Positions 22,202 through 34,290 are shown, numbered from the stretch's first letter. The stretch is 64,000 bases of DNA from Odontocerum albicorne (GCA_949825065.1 OX463859.1:16945220-17009219), one strand, 5' to 3'. Made by a program: numbers and translations. Notes: generated by a model not told the origin, from the sequence alone.

Positions 22202-22217
22202 TACGAGTATACTCGTA
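22202..22217. repeat. Double octamer TACGAGTATACTCGTA
   Basis: A perfect 16-bp palindrome formed by TACGAGTA followed by TACTCGTA. Under the excision-scar reading this is two adjacent events in opposite orientation at one TA-rich site. Confidence 0.8.
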
Positions 22218-22649
22218 TCATATTGCCGTATTTCCTATGCCCTGATTTTTTTTCTGAATTAACATTTGACATCAATCAATAATAATAACGAAATTGTGGT
22301 GCGAGTCCTGCAATATAAATATCTGGGATACTGACTGAATGTCAACGGAACCACCCCCAAGAAATTAAAGTCATGAGATAACACGAAAATACGTTTTTCA
22401 AAATGCTGCATCTCGTCTGCAACAAGGATTCAAATCTCGACTTATGTATGCAAATTTTGCGTTCCTACATATTATTTGTACTTCTCTACGACGTTAAATC
22501 ACTGACACTTACTCAAGTCATCATAAAGATTAGAAGCATTGTGAAATGTGATACTATCAAAGAATGCCAAAAATCTTATGAGTTGACAAAGTCCATAATA
22601 ACACTTTGAAATGGATGATAAGTATTATGTACTCACAAAAAAAAGTTAG

Positions 22650-22890
22650 AGAAGTTTGGATATATATAATGCGAAGACAAAAATATGAGATTCTTCAACC
22701 AATATTGCGAGAAAAGAAAATTTTGGACAAAAGAAGCGCAAGAGAAAGAAAGATCATCCATCACCTGGGTTGAAGAACTTTCGGAAATTGTGATACCGTA
22801 GGTTTGCTTAGAACTGGTGCCTCAAAGGTTAACATAGCGATGATGGTCGTCAATCTCCGAAGCGAAGAGGAACGAAACAAAACGAAATTT
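22650..22890 (+). pseudogene. LINE ORF2 C-terminal tail (another lineage)
   Basis: In pieces: AGAAGCGCAAGAGAAAGAAAG...TCATCCATCACCTGG-TTGAAGAAC, then AGAACTGGTGCCTCAAAGGT..ATAGCGATGATGGTCGTCAATC. Translation recalls R-R-I-S-W-L-K-N-L-R...A-M-M-V-V-N-L-R, typical of LINE C-termini. Frames broken. Confidence 0.55.
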
Positions 22891-22899
22891 ATTTGTTAA

Positions 22900-24180
22900 T
22901 TTTTTTTGCTTATTTTAGTAACACAAGAAAAACTTTACATTTTATCATGTAAATTAAACAAACATCATTTCACCCCTTTGTACAATTGTTAGTATCTGTC
23001 TACGAGGACAAAATATCAGTTTAAAATTCAAACACAACACTCTTAATTGGGAATTGAGTTAAAAGGATTAAAAACAAATTAAATTTAGTACGGAATCTTT
23101 GAAATTGCGCTGGGAAAAGGATTATTCCTTTCCAATTCAGTCGGAACAGGGATTACTTTAAATTTTTACAACGAAATGTGAAGCCCTCAAAGAGGTGGGA
23201 TGGCAGATTACTCCTACGCCTGCTTCGTCTTGGAGGAATTAACATTTTTCAGTTACGTAATTTAATTATCCTTTTCCTTATTCCCTTCAACGGTCTGTAG
23301 AGATTATCCGTTCATTCATACTGCTATAATATTTTCGAAATGAAGTAAAAGTTTTCCTTTTACCCTTGTCCATCGACTTGCATTGTTCATTTCGATCCCA
23401 CCACCAGTCACATACGAACAGATGACTTCCGTGAACTAGTTTGTAAGGACTGGGTTGGTTTACTGAGGCTGTAGAAAATATTGTTTCCAGCTCTTTAATA
23501 TGTCCGAAACACTAATTCTGATATATTGAAGGGTCCCATACGGAAATATACTATGATATTTAAATGATCGCTAGATGTCGTTATTTTTTACTTTAGTACA
23601 TTTTAATGCCTGCAAGTTTTACTGTATAGTTTATATTGCACTTGCATGTCCCGATACTTTACTTATTTCTATGAGCATTTCAGCAATATAATTATCGTGT
23701 AGCATCCATTTAATTTATTAAACTCCATTAATTTTTTTTTCAGGCCATTTGCACATTACATGTTTCCCTAATTCGTACAAGGACCAAACATAACAAGTAC
23801 AAAAAAAATGTATTAAACAGTTCAACATTTTAAGACTTATAAAAACTATTGTAAAAATGTATTGTATATGTTACACTAAAATACTATGACAAAATGTGGC
23901 CTGTAAGATAATATAAAAAGATTAAATTATTTCAAGTACAACACTAAATTTAAGAGTTTTTTTTCTAAAGGAGCTGAGCGACACGTGAAATACGTCTATA
24001 TGAGGACACACACTGTTAACCTTTCCTTCCCTGTGTTGGGTATCTTCTACACGTTGCTTCTAATAACCATCAATATCTCTATAAAAATAATAAATACAAG
24101 GTTAAGATTTTAGGTATTCCTCCATAATATATTTACGCATTGATTTAAAAAATAATATTAATAATAATCAGAATTTATCG
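22900..24180. other. Mainly unique sequence
   Basis: 23090-23300 is less AT-rich than the surroundings and unrecognised. 23480-23540 carries the dispersed repeat also at 17400. Nothing coding is supported. Confidence 0.4.
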
Positions 24181-24189
24181 AATACATCG

Positions 24190-24480
24190 TGGGTATTTTG
24201 TGAAGATATCGGAAACAAATTCGCATTTAAACGCTGTGAGTGCCTCGACCTTGTGTCTTGACGATAGGTGAATAGTATGCGGGAAGCGCGACACTATATT
24301 CGCATCTCACTCTTGCATACTCTACTGAATTGCGAGGAGCTGAATTGTCTCAACGTCGCAAGCATAAGCGTAAGCGCCGGGGTATGCGACTGACGTTCCG
24401 CGCCACAGTAGCTTCTAGGCTTGCGAATAGGTTAGACGTACGCCCGTTCCGTGAGCGTTGCCAGATGGGTTTTTAATGTT
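24190..24480. other. CpG-rich island, function unknown
   Basis: GTAAGCGCCGGGGTATGCGAC, GTTCCGCGCCACAGTAGC and TTAGACGTACGCCCGTTCCG stand out in this genome. No open frame is recognised on either strand. It could be a regulatory element, a promoter of an unseen transcript, or an insertion. Confidence 0.4.
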
Positions 24481-24559
24481 TTCAGCAAATAAATCTCAAT
24501 TATTATAATTTTTAACTTCAATTATAATTAATTAAGAGGATTATCTTTGAATGTTCTTA

Positions 24560-24850
24560 TTTTTCCGATTTAAAATCGCTAATTTTTTATCGCGTACTCA
24601 CTACCCAACACCGGAGCACGCGTTTCAATTTTACCACCGTAAGGGAAGGGTTAAACAGTGTGATTGCTCTACCTATCGGCATCTCCAAAAGCAGGTTGGT
24701 TCGACTTATAGGTTGATAGAACAATCTATGGGAGCGTTGTCTCAAATAATTATCCGGAACATACAAACCAAGACTTTTCAGGACGGATGGATTAACTAAA
24801 TTACCCTTGGACAAACAAAAAAATGGACACCAAATCGAAGAGATCTTCAA
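24560..24850 (-). pseudogene. LINE-G ORF2 C-terminal fragment
   Basis: The minus-strand frame reads VLKSLGLYVPDNYLRQRSHR then LFYQPISRTNLLLEMPIGRA and TLFNP. Same C-terminal type as 3330-3545 (NNYLRHRELRLFLL). Fragment only. Confidence 0.65.
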
Positions 24851-25139
24851 CCCTTTAATGATCTGTAACTAAGCATCCCCAGTAAGAAGACAAATGTAAT
24901 ATCGTGTAATATACTTGACTAATATTTATCCATTTGTTTGAATCTAACTGTGGTATATAAATAACACTTAACATTTTGCATCATGATTCCGTGTTTTAAC
25001 GTGGTAAAGTAGTTGAGTCTCGATCCCGTATTTTCACGTAATTGATATTTCTTCCAAAATTGGACAAATTACTGACACCTAGCAAATATTTAATCAATTG
25101 AATATTTGAATAACAGTTTTCTGATTTCTTTTCCTGATT

Positions 25140-25480
25140 TCTAGCATGGACAGATAATAAAAATATGCGTGAATTGATTTATGATGGAGATTCTGATGTC
25201 GTGTCATCAGTGAGAAGTGAAGTGTTAAATCTTGAAGATTTTGATATTTAAATATGGAAACAAACTATAGTCTCCGAGTCCATATAGAATAAGAAATTTA
25301 CAGGATTCTCCAAACAGGTTTTCAAATAACATGTCTCAACATGTGTTAATATGTATTATATCAACTGACAAAAAAGGAAAACCCTGGAGAGCTTGCAAAG
25401 TATGTGCGAAGTACATGAAAATAAGTGAGACCTGTTACACGTGCAAGGAGTGTAAAATAGCTCTTAACAAAGACGAATAA
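25140..25480 (+). pseudogene. piggyBac-like transposase remnant
   Basis: A frame from about 25145 reads MRELIYDGDSDVVSSVRSEV to a stop: an acidic segment such as starts many piggyBac transposases. After a gap, the frame from 25330 reads STDKKGKPWRACKVCAKYMK then ISETCYTCKECKIALNKDE-stop. The spaced Cys pairs (C-x2-C...C-x2-C) match the C-terminal cysteine-rich domain of piggyBac transposases; it stops before the usual final C-F-x-x-Y-H part. The DDD catalytic core is deleted. TTAA-flanked ends not found. Confidence 0.65.
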
Positions 25481-26044
25481 AAGCAAAATTGCCACACGAA
25501 ACTAGATTAATAAAGTAAACAAATTTACAGAATTTTATTATAATATTCTTAATGTTTACTTAAATATAGCAATTTTACTAAACCTTTCAAAAAAAAAAAA
25601 GAATTCCTCAAACAACAACGGAGCTTTTTGAAAGATTGCTTTGATTTTGATCGGGTCTGAAAGTGTAAAATGCAGTTTATTTTTTACAAATAAATAAATG
25701 TCGTTGACCAGATCTGAAACTTGAATTGAAGGTTGCTGCTCTAGAATTGAGGGTTATCGTATCATGATCACAGCAACTGCATCAAATAAATTACACGTGT
25801 CAGAATGCGAAGCGGTATTGGCCGAGAATCCTTGAAGTTTTAATCAAAGGTTAATTGATTGCAAGTGTGGAAATTGTAGATTGGTTCAGCTATAAATCAC
25901 CGTTACTTAGCCATTAATTTATGCATATCGTTTACAATGGTTGCAAACACATGCAAAGTAAAATCTTCCGAAATGTGGGGGATGCTTGAATTTACACCAT
26001 CAAAATTTTTGTTCACAGCTGTAAAAGTTCGTCTCTTTCAACAA

Positions 26045-26510
26045 TAGTTATATTTATTTATTTAATACTTTGATTGCAATTGCAATTTGGCGGGCTTATT
26101 GCTAGGTAGCAATCTCTTCCAATCACTCAAACAAAAGTAAATAAAGCAAATTAATTACATGGTCGCAAAAAAAACATTCCAATGATTATCTATCCCCACG
26201 AAATCCATGAACACATGCGTGACCACACGCCCGTACACTCCACAAAAACGGATATCACCCGAACATTCCTTTTCATATAAAGTGAGATATCCTCATCAAA
26301 GGAAAAGGAAGGGATGAAGGAGAGGAAAGAAAAAATCAGAAATAAAACACATTATGTTACTGACTAGGAATTACGATTTTTTTCACTCGCTTCTTAAAGC
26401 ATGCCAAGGACGGAGTGAGTCTAACATTGGTGTGTTACTGATTGCAGAGTCCCACTGCATGGACAGTAAAGGACGACGTAAAAAAGAAGAGCGGTCAACC
26501 AGAAGTCAAT
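26045..26510 (-). pseudogene. LINE-E 3' end
   Basis: Minus strand: ACCGCTCTTCTTTTTTACGTCG..CCTTTACTGTCCATGCAGTG, AGCATGCTTTAAGAAGCGAG, GATATCTCACTTTATATGAA, GGATTTCGTGGGGATAGATA, TTTTTTTGCGACCATGTAAT, and a TAAATAAATATAA tail. Same order as 29690-30145. 5'-truncated. Confidence 0.8.
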
Positions 26511-26627
26511 AATCCATTTATATGGTACCTTTTAACATATTGAATAGCGTGGTCTGAATACAACATTGCCTTTAACCCATTGCTATAAACTTCGTGTTAA
26601 GGATCACATGAGTACGCAAGATACTCG

Positions 26628-26818
26628 GGGTTTGTTCATCGCATGTGTTAGCAGTACAACCTCATACTTGAAGATACAAACACTCTCGCACACGCTTATC
26701 AGAATTGTTCCCAAACGAACTCTTATCTGACAAGGATTTTGTTTTAAACAACGGGAATTGAACCCGAAATCCCTGGGTGGAAATCAAGCACCTTACCGAC
26801 TGCACCACGGAGGTCGTT
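26628..26818 (-). mobile_element. SINE-B, near full length
   Basis: Minus strand: CGACCTCCGTGGTGCAGTCG (A box area), TTTCGGGTTCAATTCCCG (B box), CCTTGTCAGATAAGAG, GCGTGTGCGAGAGTGTTTGT, GTACTGCTAACACATGCGAT. Matches the 28715 copy in order. Confidence 0.8.
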
Positions 26819-27104
26819 GGTAATTTCATTAATCAATAGTGGTTAATACGGTGCTTTTATTTCTGCTTCATGTGCCATGTCCGGACCCTCTGAAGTGGAC
26901 GATCACTTTTGAGAGAATATATCTGTCTATGGCCATACGGAACGGCTCTTCAACTGTTTGGATAGCTGTCCATTCACGACAGGCGACGCCTTCTACTGAC
27001 CCCCCATCAAACCTCGAGTTTGCCTATCAATATTAATTTTACGACTTGGTATTATTATCCAATCAATATTTGTGCCAAATATGCAGTATACACACATGAA
27101 TAGA

Positions 27105-28330
27105 CACCAGCGTGTCATTCCCTATCGCAGTAAGCAGAGAGGATAGAACGCTAGACTTTCCTACTTCAACACACATCCTTCTCCTCTTCCTCATCCATAC
27201 ACTTTCTCAAACGAATCCAACGATTTCTCTTACTTATTAGTTTTCCATCTTTCAAAATATAATTCGCTTGATCAGACCATACTTTCATTGGTCTTACTCT
27301 ACCACGCCCTTCACTCACGTTTGTACTATATATTTGTTTTGTTTATCTTTCTTCATGCTTTCGTTCTTTATGCCCAAAACCATCGCGAAGTGTTCCTCTT
27401 CATCTTAATCAACACATCAGCCTTAAATAAACATTCATTCATAATCATTTTATTCCATATTCCATCAATATTTTTCCCTCGTATATTCTTATCAGTTCAC
27501 TCCTTTCTACGGCATTTATTATATCGGCTCCTTTCAGAATTTTCCACTTCCACGTTTCACTTCAATACATTATGGTTGGTATTGAAATACTGTTGTGGAC
27601 TATCATCTTAGAGGATTTTAATATTGTCCGCTTCGAATATACGAATATATGTAGAAATAATAGTTAATAAAGTCAAATGGGCACCTTAAGTGTCTCAATG
27701 ACTTTGACGTTCGTAATACATCTTAAGTCTTCTATCATCTGAGAAAATAATTCCCCAAATAGCACAATTCTTCAACTTACTCTAATTTTTCATTATTTAT
27801 CCGTGTATCGCATTTACTTTTCATTTCACAATTCTATCACCATGATTTCACAACATTCATTCTAAGATCTTTCTTTTCGCATCTATCATACAATATACTT
27901 AACAAACGTTTTGACTCATTCTTATTCTCAATTTACCAAATAATCAGTATACATGAAATTCACATACATCCATTTCATATTTGTTAGCTATCCATTGACT
28001 TACGAGTATGTAGTTCCTTCACACGAGAGTCTAGGTAAATATCACAACCATTGTGACATCAATATATCCTTACTTCACCCCTTTTGAAATATTAAACACT
28101 CACACAAAGCACCGTTCGAAGCACTACGAATCAATTTACATTCAACACCATATTTATTCAATGTACCCAGCCATATATTTTTTCCAATTCTATTAATACT
28201 TAGAAAAATTTCTTAGTTTTTGCCATGCATTTTTCCACAACCATACGCAAAGAGAATTCCACATCTGCACGCATCCTCTGTCACATAATAAGATCTCGAC
28301 CAGTCCTCACTTTTTATCGATATATTCCCG
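27105..28330 (-). pseudogene. LINE-D, long 5'-truncated copy
   Basis: Left end CAGCGTGTCATTCCCTATCG..GTAAGCAGAGAGGATAGAAC is the reversed 3' end; it continues through CTTTCATTGGTCTTACTC (the G-R-P-R-K-V-W region), GCCCAAAACCATC (G-H-V-E-R region) and on to RT thumb sequence. Many stops on the coding strand. The plus-strand frame 27288-27611 is a shadow. Confidence 0.7.
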
Positions 28331-28714
28331 TGTCTCATGTTTTCCCGCATCAACTTTTTAGTTAAATAATTTTCTGCAAAAGGTTATTTAACAAAAGGTT
28401 TCACTGTATTTATTATTGATATACACAAAGCTTAATCCATATATGTATATATGCTAAACAACATCAGCAAGACCGCTGATCTTGTAAAACATTTATCGAT
28501 TTATATGTAAAACCTCTGTCTGACCTGACACTACGGCGAAGAGAAGCCTCTCCCAGGTGGAAGGCATGGGGGATGGTCAGTGGTTAACATTCTCCCGGCT
28601 ATATCCGATGAATCCCTTAACCAACTAAAGGCACGAATCTCCATTCGTTTACAGCCCAGAAACGTAAAAAAATATTGTAACGACAATAAATCGTAGAAAG
28701 TCATCATCAAGGAG

Positions 28715-28940
28715 ACAACCTCCGTGACCTAGTTGGTAAGATGCCTGATTTCCATCTGAGGGCTTAGACTCGATTCCTGATAGTACCTAAAAAAACGAAA
28801 AGGTTTCCAGTTTAGTAAAAGATTTTGTCTGATAATAATACTAAAAACCGGTAAACGTATGCTAGTGCTATTAACTCTTCACGTTTGGGGTAGTACTGGC
28901 AATACGTTCGATGACGAACCGCGAGTTCCGTGCCTACTCT
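28715..28940 (+). mobile_element. SINE-B, full length
   Basis: CAACCTCCGTGACCTAGTTGG (A box), GACTCGATTCCTGATAG (B box), AGGTTTCCAGTTTAGTAAAA, TTTTGTCTGATAATAATACT, AACTCTTCACGTTTGGGG, CGATGACGAACCGCG. The best SINE-B reference in the window. Confidence 0.85.
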
Positions 28941-29109
28941 AGTGATTCTAAATTTGAAGGCTTAATTAATGGAGCCGATGATTATAATGTCTCTTGACCA
29001 CCCTCTTCTATTGAATCACCAATTCAAATGTGTAGAAGGGTATCATGCGAATGAACAAACAATTATGAAATGAAAAGTTCTGTAAAAACTTTATACTCAT
29101 CGAACGGAT

Positions 29110-29410
29110 GAATAAAATAATAAACTAAATGTTAAAATCAAAGATGATAGAGTGGACAAGACACTAAGAGTCATAGAAAGTATACCATATGGAAGGGTAA
29201 CATGGATTCATAAAAATACTGAAAAGAGCCTTATAAATGCTGAATAAATGCGAACAAGACAACAACAAACTTAGAAGAATACATGGGGTGTAACAATGTA
29301 AGTCAGAATACGGAAGAAAGTGATCAGGGATGAATGCGAGCTTAAAGCTAATATGTTCAGTAAAATGAAGAACGGCAGTCTCAGAAACTTTGGGCAAATG
29401 ATTTAGTTAA
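29110..29410 (+). pseudogene. LINE-D ORF2 fragment
   Basis: TGGACAAGACACTAAGAGTC, ATATGGAAGGGTAACATGG, ATAAATGCTGAATAAATGCG, TTAGAAGAATACATGGGGTGT, TTCAGTAAAATGAAGAACGG follow the order of 50600-50820 (..LIYGSKTWTWKM..INAVEMRSLKK..). Stops in all frames. Confidence 0.65.
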
Positions 29411-29499
29411 TCTCTTTTATACAAGCATGACCAATGTTACTTTGTACGAGTACCATGGCTGGACTAATATTATTAAAATTATATTTAAACCTCTCAGTA

Positions 29500-30145
29500 A
29501 ACTTCATACCAGAAGGCATTGAACTGGTTGAACGTTAGAAATAGACGCCAAATTCACATACTGTATCTACTGTATAATATCATTAACTGTCCAGCCATCC
29601 CCTCTTATCTCGCCGAAAATGTTCAGCGTCTTTCCGATCATGGACTGGCGTTACGCTCAAACACAGATGGTTCATTGGCCTTTCCAGTTTACCGCTCTTC
29701 TTTTTTAACGCCCTCCTTTACCGTCCATGTAGTGAGATTCTGGAATCAGTAGCAAATCAATTTTAGACTCGCTCTATCTTTGGCATGCTTTAAGAAACGA
29801 CTGAAAAAACTCTTAACTTCTAGTCAATAATATGATGTGTTTCGTTCCTGATTTTTATTTCCTCTCCACTAACATATTCCTTCCTTTTACATAGATTGAT
29901 GATAACTCAATTTATATGAAAATAAATGTTCGAGTGATTGTCCGTCTTTGTGGGGTTTGTGGGGATATGCTCACGTACGTGTTCATGGATTTCGTGGGGA
30001 TGGATAGTCATTTGAATGTTTTTGCGACCATGTAACTTGCTGCGTTTACTTTTGCATGGTTGGATGGAAGATATTGGCGCCTGGCAATAATCCAGATTGT
30101 ATTTGCAATAAACGTGTTAAATAAATAAATAAGCCTCCAAATTTT
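29500..30145 (+). pseudogene. LINE-E ORF2 tail plus complete 3' UTR
   Basis: The frame 29519-29752 reads LNVRNRRQIHILYLLYNIIN, PAIPSYLAENVQRLSDHGLA and SSFLTPSFTVHVVRFWNQ-stop, the C-terminus of a Jockey/I-type LINE ORF2. About 390 bp of 3' UTR follows, ending in a TAAATAAATAAATAAG tail. This is the best LINE-E reference here; 5' parts and RT motifs are missing. Confidence 0.8.
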
Positions 30146-31690
30146 GCCAGAGCGAGTGATTTCTAAAAGATATTTTAAGAAATGACACGGTTCACCTACA
30201 ATTCATGAAATTTTAATATAATATGCATGTTTAATTAGAAATAACCCAAAATGTTTACCTAATATGATCAATTCCACATTATCCGTGATTCTATTTAAGG
30301 ATGCCTTGAGGTCGATCTGATTTATGACCTCTTTGTACTCCACCGAGATTCTGCGAGTAAGTAGATGGGTGGTTTACTTAAGGCTTAGCAGTCCCTACTC
30401 GATGTTATGAATATCTTCAAAATTTGTTAATTTATTATTCAAAAAGGTATCCAGCTCAAAGTTTGAAGTAAGAAAACAATAACATATAATATTATATTAT
30501 GATGGGAGAGATATACGAATACAAGTATATCGTTTGTAACAAAAGCTTTCACCCTTAAGCGATAGACATTGTTTTTAATATAATGAAGTTAACATGGGAT
30601 AAATTTAAAGTTATTTTGAATCGAGACAAAAATCAGAGAATTAAGAGGATAAAAAATATCATTCCGTTACGCTGTTGGGGAAGGCAGAGAATGTACAGAG
30701 CGCCAGACTTTCATATATATTGTATTTTCAACAGTCATGCACCTTCTTCAAAAAATTGTAGTGGGTATTGTTATTTGTCACGACAGCTGATTATTTTCGC
30801 GGACAATAATCGATCACGGCTCAATAAAAAAAAACGCACAACTATTTAATTTTAAAACATAATATTGAAATTAACTCGTAACCTTAACTGTATTGAGGGA
30901 GGGCAGTAAATATAACAATATATAACTGACTATTTTTTTGATGGCCATGTTTCATTATCACGAACTAATAAACAAGATATAAGATTTATTTTTTTATCGT
31001 TCATTTGAATGTGATATATTTTTTTCGGCGGAAATAATGAAATGAAAATTTATTTCGCCTGTCCATCTTATATTAAGGCTACAAAGAAATCCCGAGTTAT
31101 ATTAATTTGAAAACTTGGGAATACAATTTGAATGAAGTGTTTTTGTATTAATTGCCTCCCCAGCTTTTTCTCGTCTCGGTCTTGGGGAACTAATGTACGG
31201 ATAAACAAAAGATAATTCATATTGGAGTTCCTTATCATATTATTTAGGGAACTTTTTTAACTTCATTGTTAAGTTTATTATTAAAATACGCTTTTGAGAC
31301 ATTATCTTCATGCATTTACAAAAAAAAATATAAATATACAAGGATTAAATAAATCAAAAGAAAAGTTTTATGTTGTTTGTTTTGGAGTTTTTTTAAAGAT
31401 ATCTCTGTTTTATTTTTTTAGATATAAATCTATGTAAGGGATGTTTTAGTTTATGTAACACTTTCATGCGTTAAATAAATAAATGCATCACTTACTTGTA
31501 GATATGATTGCGCCAACTTAAAAAAATCATCGATAAGAATATGTAGATTTTTAACATTTTGGGAATATTAAATTACAAAACCATGAATTGAAATGGACGG
31601 ATGATTTAATTGATCAGCTCCCAAAAGAAGACGGCAGCTTCCTATGATGATAGTTTGCTATTTTATAGAATTAAGGAGTAGGCCGTTTTC
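30146..31690. other. Unique AT-rich sequence with a short LINE-D scrap
   Basis: About 30665-30725 (TTACGCTGTTGGGGAAGGCA..AGAGCGCCAGACTTTCAT) is a reversed LINE-D 3' scrap. 30280-30400 is less AT-rich and unrecognised. No gene supported. Confidence 0.4.
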
Positions 31691-31697
31691 CTAAGAC

Positions 31698-31921
31698 CAA
31701 GGGTAGGTAAACATTTTTTGTTAAGAACCAAATAGTAAATATTTTATGCTCTGTGGGCCAAGAAGCAAACTCGAGAATATTTATATTGAATGCCGAAATA
31801 TAACTGCCTAGTGTTACAACAGAGGTCACCGAATTCGAAGCTATAGGAGCACCACATATGCTTGTATAAAAAGAGGTCGCGGGCCGGATTTGGCTCGCGG
31901 GAAGTAGTTTGCCGACCCCTG
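31698..31921. mobile_element. hAT-like non-autonomous element
   Basis: The right end, read inward, is CAGGGGTCGGCAAACTACTT; the left end is CAAGGGTAGGTAAACATTT. They agree at 12 of the first 15 bases. CAGGGGTCGGCAAAC is a typical hAT terminus, and the adjacent GCGGGCCGGATTTGGCTCGCG is the usual subterminal palindrome-like block. About 224 bp, no coding. A clean 8-bp target duplication is not evident, so the left boundary is uncertain. Confidence 0.7.
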
Positions 31922-31929
31922 ACACTAAG

Positions 31930-32790
31930 ATCGCGATTCATGAGATCCGCAATAGCATATATATCTAATGGGTAGAAACTTGCGTATACTTGTAGATCAT
32001 CCACATTCTGGTACTTGCATTTCAGCTAATATCTAAAGGGCTTAATACTTAGTACCACATTTGACGTATGGAAGTACAACGTGGATATGGAGTGAATACC
32101 AGAATTAAACCTTTTTTCTTTTAATCTGAGTTCATACAGGAATCAAACTCACATCATCAAGCTGAAAATGTCAATAATTAATACAAAATATGTATTGTAA
32201 TATAACTTATAAATTTTACTTGTTGTTTTTCTTATACGTTGAAAACGTCGAAAAGAATACGAATTCAAAAAACATGATAAAAGTTGACGGGGAATCTTTC
32301 CCTCCACGTGGATGTCAACAGCCATAAATAATAGATAATTGAGTTTGTAAATCTCAAAAGCCAAATATTGCTAAACCTTCCGATTAGCAGAGTTAACTTC
32401 AAGTAAGAAGAAAAATGTGGGAAAAAAGAAGATGAAATTCGATTGGTTTGTCTAGAAAGTAATTTCGTATTTTTAGTTCGAATTTAAACGCAAAATTGCA
32501 CGGAATGTATTTAGATCTACTATATAGAATAAAACTTAATATAACAATAGAGAATTTTATGCAATAAATGCTAGATGTAATTTCCCAGTATTATAAATTT
32601 ATTTCATCCGTGTCCAGTTGTTATGGATGTTGAATAACTGTTTTTCGAGTTTTCAACATTTTTTCTCTCTACGGTATGTTGAAAATTCATATTTTTCATC
32701 ATTAAATTTTATCCATTTACGTAACATAACGAAGGTTTTTTTTTTCAGCAGAAACATCGGGGAAATTCATATTGAAAACTATTTTCAGTA
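31930..32790. other. No recognised feature
   Basis: AT-rich; minus-strand frames show no motifs. Confidence 0.4.
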
Positions 32791-32799
32791 GGGTAAAAA

Positions 32800-33135
32800 T
32801 GTATGACGTGATAAAGGATGTTGAGAAAGACGAAAAAAAGCACTTTGAGATGGTTCAGACATGTAGAATGATTAAACGAAGAAAGATTAACAGAATAATT
32901 ATAAAGTGTAAATATGAGAAGAAGGCGTAGAAGAGAAAGATCGAGGAAAGTATGATTGGATCAATTGAATTATATTTTGAAAGAAGGAAACGTAAAAGTT
33001 AGAGAAATCGCAGGAGTTGTATGAGAGGGTGTATAGATGTAGAGGAGATGAAGGGTGTGGGTCAAGATAGGAACGTCTAGCGCTCTGTCTTTTCCACCTA
33101 CCTTGAAAGGAAATTGGCATAAGAGTGAGTATATA
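32800..33135 (+). pseudogene. LINE-D C-terminus and 3' end
   Basis: CTTTGAGATGGTTCAGACATG (W-F-R-H-V region), GAAAGATTAACAGAATAAT, AGTATGATTGGATCAATTGAA, TTTTGAAAGAAGGAAACGTA, GTATAGATGTAGAGGAGATG, GCGCTCTGTCTTTTCCACC. Broken by stops. Confidence 0.75.
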
Positions 33136-33894
33136 ATATAATATATATTTTGATAATATGTTATTTGGCTTATATTCTTAAGAGCGGAACGTTTCTTCTG
33201 TCAAATAAATCTTATTTGCCTTATTTTCTTGAAAAACCTTTTGTTCATTAAAAAAATTTATTTTTTTCCACACGGATTCTCTAGTCAATAAGTTTTGCTG
33301 ACTTTTCAAAAACAATCCAGACATATTTTTCGCATTTGAAGCAATTAGCAACGAACACAACCCGACAATCCTTTTTTGTTCTAAAGCTAATAAATATTCC
33401 GACCGATAGGTGTCGGTGGTATTTGAGGTCAGCGGGAAGGAAATGCTATAGATTCATTAATTAATTATCTTTAGTAAAAATATTTTATTGAACAAAGAAA
33501 GGGTTCGCTGAAATTTTGGGAATTTGAAAAAGATGAATATAAAGCGTTGTTTGTTGCGGTTCTAACTCACCAATAAAACGAATATTTTCGTCATTCAGCT
33601 CAGGAATTCATTGGGGGTCATTCTTATAGACCTGGATTTTCACGTAACCTCAGAGAAAACAGTCCAACGGTGTCAGATCACATGATCTTGGTGGCCAATT
33701 AACATCACCGTTTCCGGAGATTACAATAGATACAATAATTCTCTATTTGAACGCGTTGTTATATTGTACTCGTATACGACTCCATTTTTATAAATGCCAT
33801 ACATAACACTTCTCAAATGTCACAAGACCCAAGCAAGTTCGCGACGCCATCTGTGTTTTATCCAAGAATTTAAAAAACCGCTCAATTTGATAGA

Positions 33895-34290
33895 CCCTGT
33901 ACTTTCCAAATAAATTGATATTGAAATGGCATGGAGATTCTCGAATACGAGATCTAGCAACGACAACGACTATAGAAATAAATCATGGGTCATCTATAGA
34001 AGAAACTTCAAAATGTTGAAAAAGTTTCATCGGAGATGCATGCTCCGTGTTCTCCATATAAAATGGCAGGACAATCGCACATTTTTAAACGTTATTGATG
34101 AAGATAAGACAACCAGGATAGAAGCAATAGTGACAAGATGGCAACTTCGATGGACATGACACATTGCCAGACTATCAGAACCTCGAATTATCAAGCATTT
34201 ACTCTTCTTTGAACTTAAGGTGGAGAAAAGAGTGAGGAAAAATAACCCAAAAAGATGTACAAGGACGGCTTTAAGTCCAATATCAACTAT
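33895..34290 (+). pseudogene. SINE-C 3' end joined to a LINE ORF2 tail
   Basis: 33905-33970 (TTTCCAAATAAATTGATATTG..GGCATGGAGATTCTCG) matches the 3' end of SINE-C. The frame 33926-34159 then reads KKFHRRCMLRVLHIKWQDNR and TTRIEAIVTRWQLRW, and past a stop ARLSEPRIIKHLLFFELK..KRVRKN..KRC. This is the C-terminal tail of an L2/RTE-type LINE ORF2, probably the source family of the RT fragment at 13990-14960. It has one in-frame stop at 34160. Confidence 0.7.
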
